A stretch of 64,000 bases of DNA from Geodermatophilus telluris (lineage in GTDB: Bacteria > Actinomycetota > Actinomycetes > Mycobacteriales > Geodermatophilaceae). Positions 54,884 to 63,333 of the stretch are shown in pieces (within the stretch, counting starts at the first letter, position 1; every line of letters starts with the position of its first letter). The position numbers and the translations under genes are program-made. The DNA lies in contig NZ_FMZF01000005.1 of the NCBI RefSeq assembly GCF_900102745.1, positions 1 to 64,000 of the forward strand. The letters run 5' to 3'. Below the pieces are notes generated by a model, which ran no database searches, was not told where the DNA came from, and saw nothing but the letters and a program-made list of their open reading frames with translations.

Positions 54884-57496
54884 TCACGACTCGGCGCCCT
54901 CCTGCTCGGCGCTGCCCGCACCGCGGCCCTGGGTCAGCACGTCGCCGTCCCCGGGACCGCCGACGAGGGTGTCGTCGCCGTTGCCGCCGTCGAGGGCGTC
55001 GGGGCCGAAGCCGCCGAGCAGGACGTCGGCACCGTTGTCACCGGAGAGGGTGTCCGCGCCGGCGCCGCCGCAGACCACGTCGTCGGCGTTGCCACCGCTG
55101 AGCACGTCGTCGCCGTCGAGCCCCATGACGACGTCGACCCCGTCGGTGCCGGTGAGGACGTCGTCCCCGTCGGTGCCGGTGATCGTCGGGACCAGGCCCC
55201 GGCAGCGCTCGGCGAGGTCGATGCCGAGCACCAGCGGGTCGTGGTCGCTGGACCGGTACGGGTCGGGCGCGTACAGCGCCGGGTCGCCGTCGTACTGGTA
55301 GGCCGCCGACTCGACGGCGTTGACGTTCCAGTGCGCGAGGCCGGTCACCTTCCCGGCCATGGCCGGCGTGGCCAGCGCGTGGTCGAGGGACCCCGACAGC
55401 GCGTCGAACACGTAGCTGTAGCGGCCCGGGTCGAGGTCCTCGCCGAGGTCGCCGTAGCCGGCCTCGCGGAGCGCGACGACCGGGTCCTCCTGGCTGTAGG
55501 CGTTGAAGTCGCCGAGCAGGACGACGTCGTCGTCGCCGGTGTCGGCGCGCAGCCGGTCGGCGAACGCGGCGAGCGAGGCGGCCTGCCGGGTGCGGTCGCC
55601 GTTGTAGGCGCCCTGGCCGTCCCGGGCGTCGACGTTGTCGCCGGTCGCCCCGCTCGCGCCCTTGGACTTGAGGTGGTTGGCCACCACGGTGAACGCGTCG
55701 CCGTCCTTGACGAAGGTCTGCGCCTGCGGCTCGCGGGCGTTGTCCCAGACCTCCTCGTCGACCAGCCCGACGGGGTCGCCCACCGGCTGCACCACGTCGT
55801 CGCGGTAGACGATCGCGCTGCGGATGACGTCGCGGTCGACGTCGTAGAGCTCGTCGGGCAGCGGGACGTAGGCCCACTCGTCGTACCCGGCGGCGGCGTT
55901 GAGCCGGCCGACGAGGTCGGCGAGGGCGCCGTCGGCGTCGCCGGGACTGGCGCCGGTGGAGTCGGTGTCCTCGATCTCCATGAGGGAGACGACGTCGGCG
56001 CCGAGCGCCCCGATGGCGCTCACGATCTTGGCCGCCTGCTCCTCGAACTCCGCCGGGCTGGTCGCGCCGCGGGCGTCCGGGCCGGTCAGGGTGGTGAAGT
56101 AGTTGAGCACGTTGAACGCGCCGACCCGGACGTCACCGCCCACCGGGTCGGGCGCCCCGGTGCGGGTGTCCTGCGCGGCGAAGGTGCCCTCCGGCGTGCC
56201 GTCGGCGGGCTGCAGCCGCCAGGCGCCGAAGCCGGAACCGAGCACCGTCGGGGCGGTGAAGCGCACGGGGTCACCGACGCGCACCGGGCCGGCCACGGTC
56301 AGGTGGGGCCGGTCGGTGGCCGACGTGCGGGCGGTGGAGGCGTCGTCGAGGACGACCCGGCGCAGCGCGTTGTCCGCGGCGACGGCCGCGGCCTCCGGGG
56401 TGCCGGGGCGGGCGACCTCGGTGGGCTGCAGGAGCACGCGGTCGGCCGCCAGCGTCAGCTCGCCGAACCCGCCGGCCGCCCCGCCGACGAGCGGGAAGAC
56501 GTCGCTGACCACCAGACCGGCGTCGGGGGCCACGAGCACGCCCTCGAGCCGCTCGCGGGCGGCGTCGTCGGCCGGCAGGTCGAGGGCCGCGGGCGCCGGC
56601 AGGTCGGCCGGGCCGCCCTCGGCGCAGACCGAGACGGACCGCCGGGCGGCGACCTGCGTCTGCCCGGAGTCCTCGCCGGCCGGGCCGGTGACGGCCACCC
56701 GGTCGCCGAGGTCCACCGGCGCGTTGCTGGCGACGAAGACGCCGTCGGAGGTCGCGGGGTCCCCGTCGCCGTCGGGGTCCTGGAGGTAGAACCCGCCGAG
56801 GCCGGGCACGTCCCCGACGACCACCCCGGCGACGGTGACCGTGCGGCCGGCCAGCGGGGTGGCGGTCCCGGTCCCCTGCACCTGGCCGATCTCGGCGGTG
56901 ACCGGGGTGCCGCAGACGTCGGGCACCGGCGGGGGCGTCGGGTTCACCTCACCGGGGGTCGCCGCGCCGGCCTCCCAGAACGACTCGTCGGCGACCGGGT
57001 CGTACAGGCGCGACAGCGACCGGCCCGCGCCGGTGCCCTCGGACTCGGCCACGCCGATGTCGGTGCTCGTCCGGCCGGCCGCGGCGCCGTCGGTGGCGGT
57101 CACGACGCCCTCGTAGGAGAGGAACTCGACGACCCGGCCGTCCTGCAACAGCGCCACGCCGTCGGGCGCCCCGTTCTGCAGGCTGTTGGCGTAGCGGACG
57201 ACGCCGACGCCCCCCTCGCCCGGCGCGACGGCGTCGGTGGCGTACCGCCGCCCGCCGTTGCCGTTGTAGAGCTCGACCGTCCAGCCGGTCGTCCCCGAGC
57301 CGGCCGGGAAGGTCACCTCGACGAACTCGCCGGTGTCGGTGCCGGTGTTGTCGTAGTGGATCTCGGAGACGAAGGGCGTGGTCGGCGGGGCGGCCGTGGC
57401 GACCGCGGGGAGACCGACGACGGCCAGGGACGCGGCGGCGGTGCCGAGCGCCGCCCGGCGCGCGAGCACGCGCCGGGTGCGGGGGGAGGAGCGCAC
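54884..57496 (-). CDS. Secreted ExeM/NucH-type endonuclease with RTX calcium repeats
   Basis: An 870-residue exported nuclease. An N-terminal signal with an Arg pair (RTRRVLARRAALGTAAASLA, then AVATAAP) precedes a lamin-tail-like domain (PFVSEIHYDNTGTDTGEFVE), an OB-fold segment (VTVAGVVVGDVPGLGGFYLQ), and an exonuclease/endonuclease/phosphatase domain (VGAFNVLNYFTTL, VSLMEIEDTD, VVANHLKSKG, VVLLGDFNAYS, SSDHDPLVLGI). The last 100 residues are GGxGxD-type RTX nonapeptides (GLDGDDVLSGGNADDVVCGG). It should degrade extracellular DNA. GTG 57496 has AAGGGA upstream. Confidence 0.9.
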   Translation of the reverse strand: MRSSPRTRRVLARRAALGTAAASLAVVGLPAVATAAPPTTPFVSEIHYDNTGTDTGEFVEVTFPAGSGTTGWTVELYNGNGGRRYATDAVAPGEGGVGVVRYANSLQNGAPDGVALLQDGRVVEFLSYEGVVTATDGAAAGRTSTDIGVAESEGTGAGRSLSRLYDPVADESFWEAGAATPGEVNPTPPPVPDVCGTPVTAEIGQVQGTGTATPLAGRTVTVAGVVVGDVPGLGGFYLQDPDGDGDPATSDGVFVASNAPVDLGDRVAVTGPAGEDSGQTQVAARRSVSVCAEGGPADLPAPAALDLPADDAARERLEGVLVAPDAGLVVSDVFPLVGGAAGGFGELTLAADRVLLQPTEVARPGTPEAAAVAADNALRRVVLDDASTARTSATDRPHLTVAGPVRVGDPVRFTAPTVLGSGFGAWRLQPADGTPEGTFAAQDTRTGAPDPVGGDVRVGAFNVLNYFTTLTGPDARGATSPAEFEEQAAKIVSAIGALGADVVSLMEIEDTDSTGASPGDADGALADLVGRLNAAAGYDEWAYVPLPDELYDVDRDVIRSAIVYRDDVVQPVGDPVGLVDEEVWDNAREPQAQTFVKDGDAFTVVANHLKSKGASGATGDNVDARDGQGAYNGDRTRQAASLAAFADRLRADTGDDDVVLLGDFNAYSQEDPVVALREAGYGDLGEDLDPGRYSYVFDALSGSLDHALATPAMAGKVTGLAHWNVNAVESAAYQYDGDPALYAPDPYRSSDHDPLVLGIDLAERCRGLVPTITGTDGDDVLTGTDGVDVVMGLDGDDVLSGGNADDVVCGGAGADTLSGDNGADVLLGGFGPDALDGGNGDDTLVGGPGDGDVLTQGRGAGSAEQEGAES

Positions 57497-57641
57497 GGAG
57501 ATCCCTTCGGGAGGTACCGGGACTGAGCGGGGCCGGGTCTCTCCGACGACAGGACGTGACGGACAGGTGACTCCGCGCGTGCAGTCTGTACCGGAACCCG
57601 CGCGACCCGCCAGGCCGGCCGGCCGGTCCCGCCGCTCCGGA

Positions 57642-57657
57642 TCGAACAAGCGTTCGA
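57642..57657. promoter_or_regulatory. LexA (SOS) box
   Basis: TCGAAC-AAGC-GTTCGA is a perfect match to the actinobacterial SOS-box palindrome TCGAAC-N4-GTTCGA. It lies 21 bp before the GTG at 57679 and 145 bp before the divergent nuclease start. LexA would repress the small gene and possibly the nuclease until DNA damage. Confidence 0.8.
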
Positions 57658-57678
57658 CCGTCGTGCCAGACTGCGCAG

Positions 57679-57996
57679 GTGGCTGGCGGGATGCACCGGG
57701 GCAGGTCGCGGCCGTCGCTGGGCGAGCGGGCCGCCGACTCCGGCGTCCGCCCGCCGCCCGCACCGCCGCTCTCGACGTCGCCCACGCCGGACCCACCCCC
57801 GCGGCAGGACGGGGCCGGCCGGCACTGCTGGGTGCACGCCCCGCCCGGCGCCCCGGGCACCGTGCCGGGGCTGCTGGTCGAGTGGCGCCAGCGGCCCGAG
57901 GGCTGGCAGGGCCGCGTCGCTTACGCCGTCCCCGGGCCGCACGGGCCGGTGCTCGTCGAGGCCTGGCTCCCCGCGGGCTCCCTCCAGCAGCGCTGA
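57679..57996 (+). CDS. Small, probably SOS-regulated protein of unknown function
   Basis: A 105-residue protein. The first 45 residues are Pro/Arg-rich and probably disordered. The rest is a compact beta-rich domain: RHCWVHAPPGAPGTVPGLLV, EWRQRPEGWQGRVAYAVPG, GPVLVEAWLPAGSLQQR. As I recall, similar small proteins occur beside imuA/imuB/dnaE2 mutagenesis genes in actinobacteria; those genes are not here. The SOS box just upstream supports damage control. GTG 57679; function unknown. Confidence 0.75.
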   Translation: MAGGMHRGRSRPSLGERAADSGVRPPPAPPLSTSPTPDPPPRQDGAGRHCWVHAPPGAPGTVPGLLVEWRQRPEGWQGRVAYAVPGPHGPVLVEAWLPAGSLQQR

Positions 57997-58060
57997 CGGG
58001 TTTCCCCCGCGGCGGGGCGGCTATGGGCTCCGGTGGACAACCGACCCCGGAGGGACCGCG

Positions 58061-58264
58061 ATGACCACCCCACCCGACCGCCCCACCCTCGACGACGTCA
58101 TGGACACCGAGGAGTCGGCGCCGAGGACGCGCCAGGAGCACGGCAAGAGCGACCCGCGCCCGAACGACGAGGCGCTGCAGCACCGCACCGAGCAGGAGCG
58201 GCAGGCCGTCGGCTCCGACGACGCCGACCCGGCCGGCGCGGAGTTCCACGCCGCCACCGAGTAG
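58061..58264 (+). CDS. Small acidic/hydrophilic protein, 67 residues
   Basis: MTTPPDRPTLDDVMDTEESA, PRTRQEHGKSDPRPNDEALQ, HRTEQERQAVGSDDADPAGA, EFHAATE. It is highly charged with no hydrophobic core, so it is probably disordered. ATG 58061 has GGAGGGA at good spacing. Such hydrophilic stress-type peptides are common in soil actinobacteria, but no family is recognised. Confidence 0.72.
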   Translation: MTTPPDRPTLDDVMDTEESAPRTRQEHGKSDPRPNDEALQHRTEQERQAVGSDDADPAGAEFHAATE

Positions 58265-58333
58265 GGACCCTCCTGCCCCCCACGCCTCGCTCCGCTCGGC
58301 GCGGGGCCTGCAGGAGGGCCGTTCCAGCACGTC
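58265..58333. repeat. Second copy of the composite repeat (hairpin plus 17-mer)
   Basis: The hairpin GGACCCTCCTGC ... GCAGGAGGGCC (58265-58320), with a CTCGCTCCGCTCG-type loop, is followed by the inverse of GACGTGCTGGAACGGCC (58317-58333). It is the same order and loop as at 22225-22335, on the other strand. It sits between convergent genes and may terminate both. Confidence 0.85.
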
Positions 58334-58375
58334 GATGGGGGCACCGGGCCGCGGGTCCGGTGCCCCCGCCGGCCC

Positions 58376-59596
58376 TCAGCGAGCCTGCAGGCTGCGGCTG
58401 CGGCCGAGCAGCAGCGCGAGCACCAGCGCCCCGCCGACGCCGGTGCCGGCGACGGCGGCCGCGCCCGGCCACCCGGCGTCCGCCCACGCCCGGCCGGCCA
58501 CGGTGCCGCCCACCGAGGAGCCGACGTAGTACCAGAACGAGTACAGCGAGGCGGCCTGCCCGACCGGCCGCTCCCCCAGCGCCGCCCGGGCCGCCACCCA
58601 CCCGCTGGCCACGCCGTGCGCGGCGAAGAAGCCCACGGTGAGCACCGCCAGCCCCGCGACGAACAGCGCGAGGGGCTCGGCGAGGGTGAGCAGCAGCCCG
58701 GCCGCGGTGAGCACGATCCCCGCCGGGACGACGACCCGCCGGCCCACCCGCTCGGCCAGCCCGCCGGCCAGCGGGGAGCTCACCGAGCCGAGCAGGTAGC
58801 TGAGGAAGACCAGCCCGGCCAGCGCCGGCGACAGGCCGTACGGCGGCGCCTCGAGCCGGAAGGTGCCGGCGTTGTAGACGGCGACGAAGCCGCCCATGAG
58901 CAGCGCGGCGAGCCCGTAGAGGCCGAGCAGCACCGGGTCGCCGAACCCGCGGGCCAGCTGCTGCAGCACCGGCGTCCCGCGCGGCACCGGGACGAAGCGG
59001 CGGGAGGCCGGCAGCAGCACCCAGACCGCGGCCGTGCACGCCACCGCCAGCCCCGCGGTCGCCCCGAGCGCGGCCCGCCAGCCCCCCAGGTCGGCCAGCG
59101 CCCCGGCCAGCAGGCGGCCGCTGAGCCCGCCGATCGCGGTGCCGCCGACGAACAGCCCGATGGCCCGCGAGCTCACCGAGGCGTCGAGCTCCTCGCGCAG
59201 GTAGGCCACGCCCACGGCGGGCAGCCCGGCCAGCGCGAAGCCCTGCAGCGCCCGCAGCACCAGCAGCGGCTCCCAGGCCGGCACCAGCGCCAGGAGCACC
59301 GCCAGCACGGTGGCCGCGACCAGCGCCGCCCGCAGGACGGCGGTGCGGCCCACCCGGTCCGACAGCGGCCCGAGCACCAGCAGCCCCACGGCCAGCCCCG
59401 CCGTCGCACCGGAGACCGACAGCGTGGCCGCGGCCGGGGTGACCTCGAACGCCCGGGTCAGCTCGGGCAGCAGGGCCTGCGGCGCGTAGAGGACGGCGAA
59501 GACGGCCAGCCCGGCCAGGAAGACCGCCGTCGACGCGCGGCGCAGCCCCGGCTCGCCCGCGCGGTGCCCCCGCGGCAGCGGGCCCGCGCCGCTCAG
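58376..59596 (-). CDS. MFS transporter (YnfM-like), apparent CTG start
   Basis: Twelve hydrophobic segments and MFS motif A (VLGPLSDRVGRTAVLRAALV, and VSSPLAGGLAERVGRRVVV in the second half). GTG 59389 would give only 337 residues and lose the first membrane helices. Those helices are encoded in frame further upstream: RRASTAVFLAGLAVFAVLYA, PQALLPELTRAFEVTPAAAT. No ATG/GTG/TTG lies between there and the upstream in-frame stop; CTG 59596 gives 406 residues, the normal length. Start or sequencing error needs checking. Substrate unknown. Confidence 0.8.
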   Translation of the reverse strand: MSGAGPLPRGHRAGEPGLRRASTAVFLAGLAVFAVLYAPQALLPELTRAFEVTPAAATLSVSGATAGLAVGLLVLGPLSDRVGRTAVLRAALVAATVLAVLLALVPAWEPLLVLRALQGFALAGLPAVGVAYLREELDASVSSRAIGLFVGGTAIGGLSGRLLAGALADLGGWRAALGATAGLAVACTAAVWVLLPASRRFVPVPRGTPVLQQLARGFGDPVLLGLYGLAALLMGGFVAVYNAGTFRLEAPPYGLSPALAGLVFLSYLLGSVSSPLAGGLAERVGRRVVVPAGIVLTAAGLLLTLAEPLALFVAGLAVLTVGFFAAHGVASGWVAARAALGERPVGQAASLYSFWYYVGSSVGGTVAGRAWADAGWPGAAAVAGTGVGGALVLALLLGRSRSLQAR

Positions 59597-59658
59597 GGCC
59601 GGGGTCGACGGTCGGGGCGCGCCACGCGGTCATCGTGCCCTGCTGCTGGGATGGGCCG

Positions 59659-60072
59659 GTGACCCGCCTGCAGCCCGCCGACGTCGCCTGCTGGGTGGTG
59701 AAGACCGCGCGGCCGCCGTCGGCCGTCGTCCCCGGGTGGCGCCCCGGCGAGGAGCGGACGCTCACCCGCTGCCTGTTCCGGTCCTACCGCGTCGGGCTGG
59801 TCGCGCCCGGTAGCCCGTGCCTGCTCTGGCTCTCCGGCCGCGACCGCCCGGGCGTGCACGCCACCGGGGTGGTCGCGGGCGAGGTCGGCGAGGACGAGCG
59901 CGGGCCGCTGGTGCCCGTCCGGCTGACCCTGCTGCCGGTGCCGGTGCCGCGCGCCGACCTGCTGGCCGACCCCGCCGTCGCCGGCGCCGAGGTGCTGCGG
60001 GTGCCCGCCGGCAGCAACCCCTCCTACCTGACCCCGACCCAGTACGCCGCGCTCCTCGCCCACCTCCCCTGA
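59659..60072 (+). CDS. EVE/PUA-like domain protein (tentative)
   Basis: A 137-residue protein, CWVVKTARPPSAVVPGWRPG then LTRCLFRSYRVGLVAPGSPC, LLWLSGRDRPGVHATGVVAG, and a C-terminal NPSYLTPTQYAALLAHLP. The W-V-x-K and the G-x-x-G-x-G-x-V rhythm resemble EVE/PUA-like small-molecule or modified-base readers, but this is only a fold guess. GTG 59659. Divergent from the MFS gene with 62 bp between starts. Confidence 0.65.
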   Translation: MTRLQPADVACWVVKTARPPSAVVPGWRPGEERTLTRCLFRSYRVGLVAPGSPCLLWLSGRDRPGVHATGVVAGEVGEDERGPLVPVRLTLLPVPVPRADLLADPAVAGAEVLRVPAGSNPSYLTPTQYAALLAHLP

Positions 60073-60115
60073 CCGCCTCCCGCGCGCGGACCGCGGCCCC
60101 GGCGCGGCTGGGACC

Positions 60116-60931
60116 ATGGGGTGCGTGCCGATGAGACGGATCGCCGGGGGCGCCCTCGCCTGGCTGCTGACCCTGCAGTTCTTCGTCGTCGAGACGGTCG
60201 TGCAGCTGCGCGCCGGGCTGCCCTACTCGCGGTCGGCCGACGTCGTCAGCGCGCTCGGCGACGTCACCTGGCCCGGGCACGCGCTGATGAACGCCTCCTT
60301 CGTCGTGCAAGCCGGCCTGATCGGCGGCGGCGCGGTGGCGCTGCTGCCGGCGCTGCGCGGCCGGGCGGCCCGCCCCGCGGTGGCGCTGCTGGGCGCGGCC
60401 GCGCTCGGGGTGCTGCTGGTCGGCGTCTTCCCGCGGCTGACCTCGCCGGCCCTGCACACCGCCGGCGCCGTCCTGTACCTGGTCGCCGGCGCGGCCGGGC
60501 TGATCGCGCTCGCCTACGCCGTCCGCCCGTGGTCGGAGGCGCTGGGGACGACGCTGGCGCTGCTGGGCCTGCTCGGCGCCGCGGCGACGGTCTTCTACGG
60601 CGCCGGGGTGGTCGAGCTGCTCGGGGCGGGCGGCACCGAGCGGGTCGCGGCCTACGTGGTCCCGATCGGCCTGGCGCTGACCGGTCCCGTGCTGTGGCGG
60701 CTCACCGGCACCCGCGCCGAGCCCGCCACCGGGGGGCCCACCCGGCGCCAGCTGCGCGCCGCCGAGCGCGAGCGGGAGCGGGCGGCGCGGGCGCGCCGCG
60801 AGGCCGAGCGCGACGACGCCCTGCAGGCCCTGGCCCGCCGGGGCGAGGCCGGCCCGCAGGACGACCTCCACGACGACCCGGCCGACGACCTGGATCCCGA
60901 CGACCCCTGGGCCGGCCCCCGCCGCCGCTGA
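60116..60931 (+). CDS. DUF998-like membrane protein
   Basis: A 271-residue protein with about six membrane helices (ALAWLLTLQFFVVETVVQLR, YSRSADVVSALGD, SPALHTAGAVLYLVAGAAGL). A charged cytosolic tail follows from about residue 205 (RQLRAAERERERAARARREA, then an Asp-rich end). The first part matches the DUF998 pattern. ATG 60116 is chosen; GTG 60125 and ATG 60131 are in frame and plausible. Confidence 0.75.
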   Translation: MGCVPMRRIAGGALAWLLTLQFFVVETVVQLRAGLPYSRSADVVSALGDVTWPGHALMNASFVVQAGLIGGGAVALLPALRGRAARPAVALLGAAALGVLLVGVFPRLTSPALHTAGAVLYLVAGAAGLIALAYAVRPWSEALGTTLALLGLLGAAATVFYGAGVVELLGAGGTERVAAYVVPIGLALTGPVLWRLTGTRAEPATGGPTRRQLRAAERERERAARARREAERDDALQALARRGEAGPQDDLHDDPADDLDPDDPWAGPRRR

Positions 60932-60971
60932 ACCGGTCGCGGGTGCCCGGTCCCCCCGCCACGATGGGCGC

Positions 60972-61418
60972 ATGACCGGACCCACGATGGAGGAGCTCTC
61001 CGCCGACGAGTGCTCCCGGCTGCTGGCCACCCAGGAGATCGGCCGGCTGGCCGTCAACGCCGAGCACCACCCGCTGGTGTTCCCGGTCACCTACGCGCTG
61101 GACGGGACGACGATCGTCATCCGCACCGCGCCGGGCACCAAGCTGGCCGCCGCCGACCACGCCAACGTCACCTTCGAGGTCGACGAGATCGACCGGCGCA
61201 CCCGCAGCGGGTGGAGCGTGCTCGTCCGCGGCGTCGCCGAGGAGGTCGGCGCCGGGCACCGCGCCGAGCTGGTGGCCCGCACCGAGGCCACCGGCGTGCA
61301 GCCCTGGGCGCCGGGCGAGCACGGCCGCTGGCTGCGACTGATCCCGACGTCGGTGACCGGACGGCGGATCGTCCCGGGCGAGCTGCCGCCGGCCGTGGAC
61401 CCGCGCGCCTACCTCTGA
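60972..61418 (+). CDS. Pyridoxamine 5'-phosphate oxidase-family flavin-binding protein
   Basis: A 148-residue split-barrel protein: MEELSADECSRLLATQEIGR, LAVNAEHHPLVFPVTYALDG, GTTIVIRTAPGTKLAAADHA, NVTFEVDEIDRRTRSGWSVL. The pattern fits actinobacterial PPOX-like proteins that bind FMN or F420 and reduce unknown substrates. ATG 60972. The stop overlaps the convergent EamA gene by 10 bp. Confidence 0.85.
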   Translation: MTGPTMEELSADECSRLLATQEIGRLAVNAEHHPLVFPVTYALDGTTIVIRTAPGTKLAAADHANVTFEVDEIDRRTRSGWSVLVRGVAEEVGAGHRAELVARTEATGVQPWAPGEHGRWLRLIPTSVTGRRIVPGELPPAVDPRAYL

Positions 61419-62389
61419 GGAAGGACCCCCGTGCCCCCCACCGCTCGCCCGCTCGCGGCGTGCCCCTGCACGGGCGCCGCTGCAGCCGCTCCTGACGGGG
61501 CGGGCGTGGCCGGGGGGCGCGCCCGCCCGCGGCTGCGGGCCAGCGCCACCCCGGCCAGGCACACGGCGCCCCCGGCCACGGCCAGCGCGGGCGGCACCTC
61601 GTCGAGCAGCAGCCACGACAGCAGCACCACCAGCGGCGGCACCAGGTAGGTGGTCACGCCCAGGCGCCCCGCCGGGACCCGCGCCAGCGCGTACGCCCAC
61701 GTGCTGAAGGCCAGCGCGGTGGGCACCACGCCGAGGTACACCGTGCCCAGCACCGACGACGCCGGGGCGACGGCGAGCTCGGCGGCCAGCGCGCCCGACC
61801 ACGGCAGGCAGCACGCCGCCCCGACCGCGCAGGCCGTGACCGTCACCTGCAGGGGCGGCAGCCGGCGCAGCACCGGCTTCTGCGCGACGACGCCCACGGC
61901 GTAGGTCACCGCGGCGAGCAGGCACAGGACGACGCCGAGCAGGTCGGTGCCGCCGTCGCGCCCGGCGACGCCGATGAGCAGCACCCCGGCGAAGGCGACG
62001 GTCAGCCCGGCCACCAGCCGCCCCGGGAAGCCCTCGCCGAGCACCAGGCCGGCGAGCACGGCGATCAGGATCGGACCGGTGTTGACCAGCATCGCCGTCG
62101 TCCCGGCGTCGAGGTGCCGCTCGGCGGCGTTGAGCGCGACGTTGTAGACGCCGAACCAGGCCACCCCGCACAGCACCAGCAGTCCCCACTCGCGCCGCGT
62201 CGGGGCCACCCAGCCGCGCCGCAGGGACAGCAGCGCGAGCACCGCCGTCCCGACCAGCAGGCGGCCCAGCGCCAGCGCACCGGGCGAGAGGTCCTCCCCG
62301 ACCGCGCGGATGCCGATGAACGCCGAGGCCCAGGCGAGCACCGTGACGACGACGGCGGCCAGCACGGCCGCGGCGGGGGAACGGGTCAC
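61409..62389 (-). CDS. EamA/DMT-family transporter
   Basis: A 326-residue protein with ten predicted helices in two EamA repeats (TVLAWASAFIGIRAVGEDLS, LDAGTTAMLVNTGPILIAVL; LPPLQVTVTACAVGAACCLP, GVVPTALAFSTWAYALARVP, TTYLVPPLVVLLSWLLLDEV). It probably exports metabolites. An Ala/Pro/Gly-rich cytosolic tail of about 45 residues ends the protein; its DNA contains the CCCCCCACCGC-type hairpin relic near 61425-61480, so the tail may be repeat-derived. ATG 62389. Confidence 0.88.
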   Translation of the reverse strand: MTRSPAAAVLAAVVVTVLAWASAFIGIRAVGEDLSPGALALGRLLVGTAVLALLSLRRGWVAPTRREWGLLVLCGVAWFGVYNVALNAAERHLDAGTTAMLVNTGPILIAVLAGLVLGEGFPGRLVAGLTVAFAGVLLIGVAGRDGGTDLLGVVLCLLAAVTYAVGVVAQKPVLRRLPPLQVTVTACAVGAACCLPWSGALAAELAVAPASSVLGTVYLGVVPTALAFSTWAYALARVPAGRLGVTTYLVPPLVVLLSWLLLDEVPPALAVAGGAVCLAGVALARSRGRARPPATPAPSGAAAAAPVQGHAASGRAVGGTGVLPQR

Positions 62390-62481
62390 ACCCGGACCCT
62401 AGGGACCGCCGGCGGCCGGGGGCTGGCGGTTCCCGGACGTGGCAGCCCCGCCGCGGAGAACGGCAGGGACGGCGCGGTCGC

Positions 62482-63246
62482 TCAGCCGTGCAGGTGCTGG
62501 CCGCGCAGGTGCTCGGCGTAGGTGCGCCGGCCCCGGGCGGCTCCCGGCGAGGGCAGCACGCCGCCCTCGCGGAAGGCGGCGCTGAGCCGGCCCGGCAGCG
62601 GGGTGGACACCACGTGCACGTTGGGCTCCCGCGCGGCCACCCACAGCCGGGCCAGGTCGGCCGCCGACAGCGCCTCGGGACCGCCGAACTCCACGACGTC
62701 GCCCAGCGGCGGCCCGGCGACGACCTCGGTGAGGAAGCCGGCGGCCTCGGCGACGTCGACCGGGGCGGCCTGCCAGCCCATCGGCACCGGCAGCACCGGC
62801 CCGCGGCGAGCGGTGGCCAGCAGCTCGTCGACGAACGGGTGGAACTGGGTGATCCGGGCCAGCGTCACCGGCAGCCCGGAGGCCAGCAGCACCTGCTCGG
62901 CGGCGAACTTGGCGCGGTAGTAGCCGAAGGGCACCCGGTCGACGCCGACGATCGAGACGTAGACGAGGTGCCGCAGCCGGTCGCGGTCGACCGCCTGCAC
63001 CAGCCGCCGGGTGCCCGCGACGTCGACCTGCCACGGGTCGCCGCGCGGGTCGCTGGCCGCGTGCACGACCAGCTCCGACCCGCCGACCGCCGCCGCCAGG
63101 TCGCGCCCGGTGGCGAGGTCACCGCGGACCCCGCCCGGACCCGTCCCCCGGCGTGACATCTGCCGCACCTCGTGCCCGGCTGCCTGCAGCGCGGGGACCA
63201 GGACGCGACCGAGCTGACCGCTGCCTCCGGTGACCAGTACCTGCAC
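62482..63246 (-). CDS. NAD(P)-binding atypical SDR (NmrA-like)
   Basis: A 254-residue Rossmann protein: VQVLVTGGSGQLGRVLVPAL, then VVHAASDPRGDPWQVDVAGT, HLVYVSIVGVDRVPFGYYRA, KFAAEQVLLASGLPVTLARI. The YYRAK motif is present, but the protein is shorter than classical extended SDRs. The substrate is unknown. GTG 63246. Divergent from the MurA-like gene (87 bp between starts). Confidence 0.85.
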   Translation of the reverse strand: MQVLVTGGSGQLGRVLVPALQAAGHEVRQMSRRGTGPGGVRGDLATGRDLAAAVGGSELVVHAASDPRGDPWQVDVAGTRRLVQAVDRDRLRHLVYVSIVGVDRVPFGYYRAKFAAEQVLLASGLPVTLARITQFHPFVDELLATARRGPVLPVPMGWQAAPVDVAEAAGFLTEVVAGPPLGDVVEFGGPEALSAADLARLWVAAREPNVHVVSTPLPGRLSAAFREGGVLPSPGAARGRRTYAEHLRGQHLHG

Positions 63247-63333
63247 GCCCGACAGTGTGGCCGGACCGGTCCCTCCCGTTCCACCGGCGCGCCCCGGCGG
63301 GCGTGTCCCGCACGCGCGATACCGTGGCCCCCC

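Noticed and set aside
57497-58330. Upstream extension of the nuclease frame by 278 residues
   Set aside because: It is open only because of GC bias, contains no signal peptide, runs through the SOS box and antisense to two small genes; the signal peptide begins at GTG 57496.
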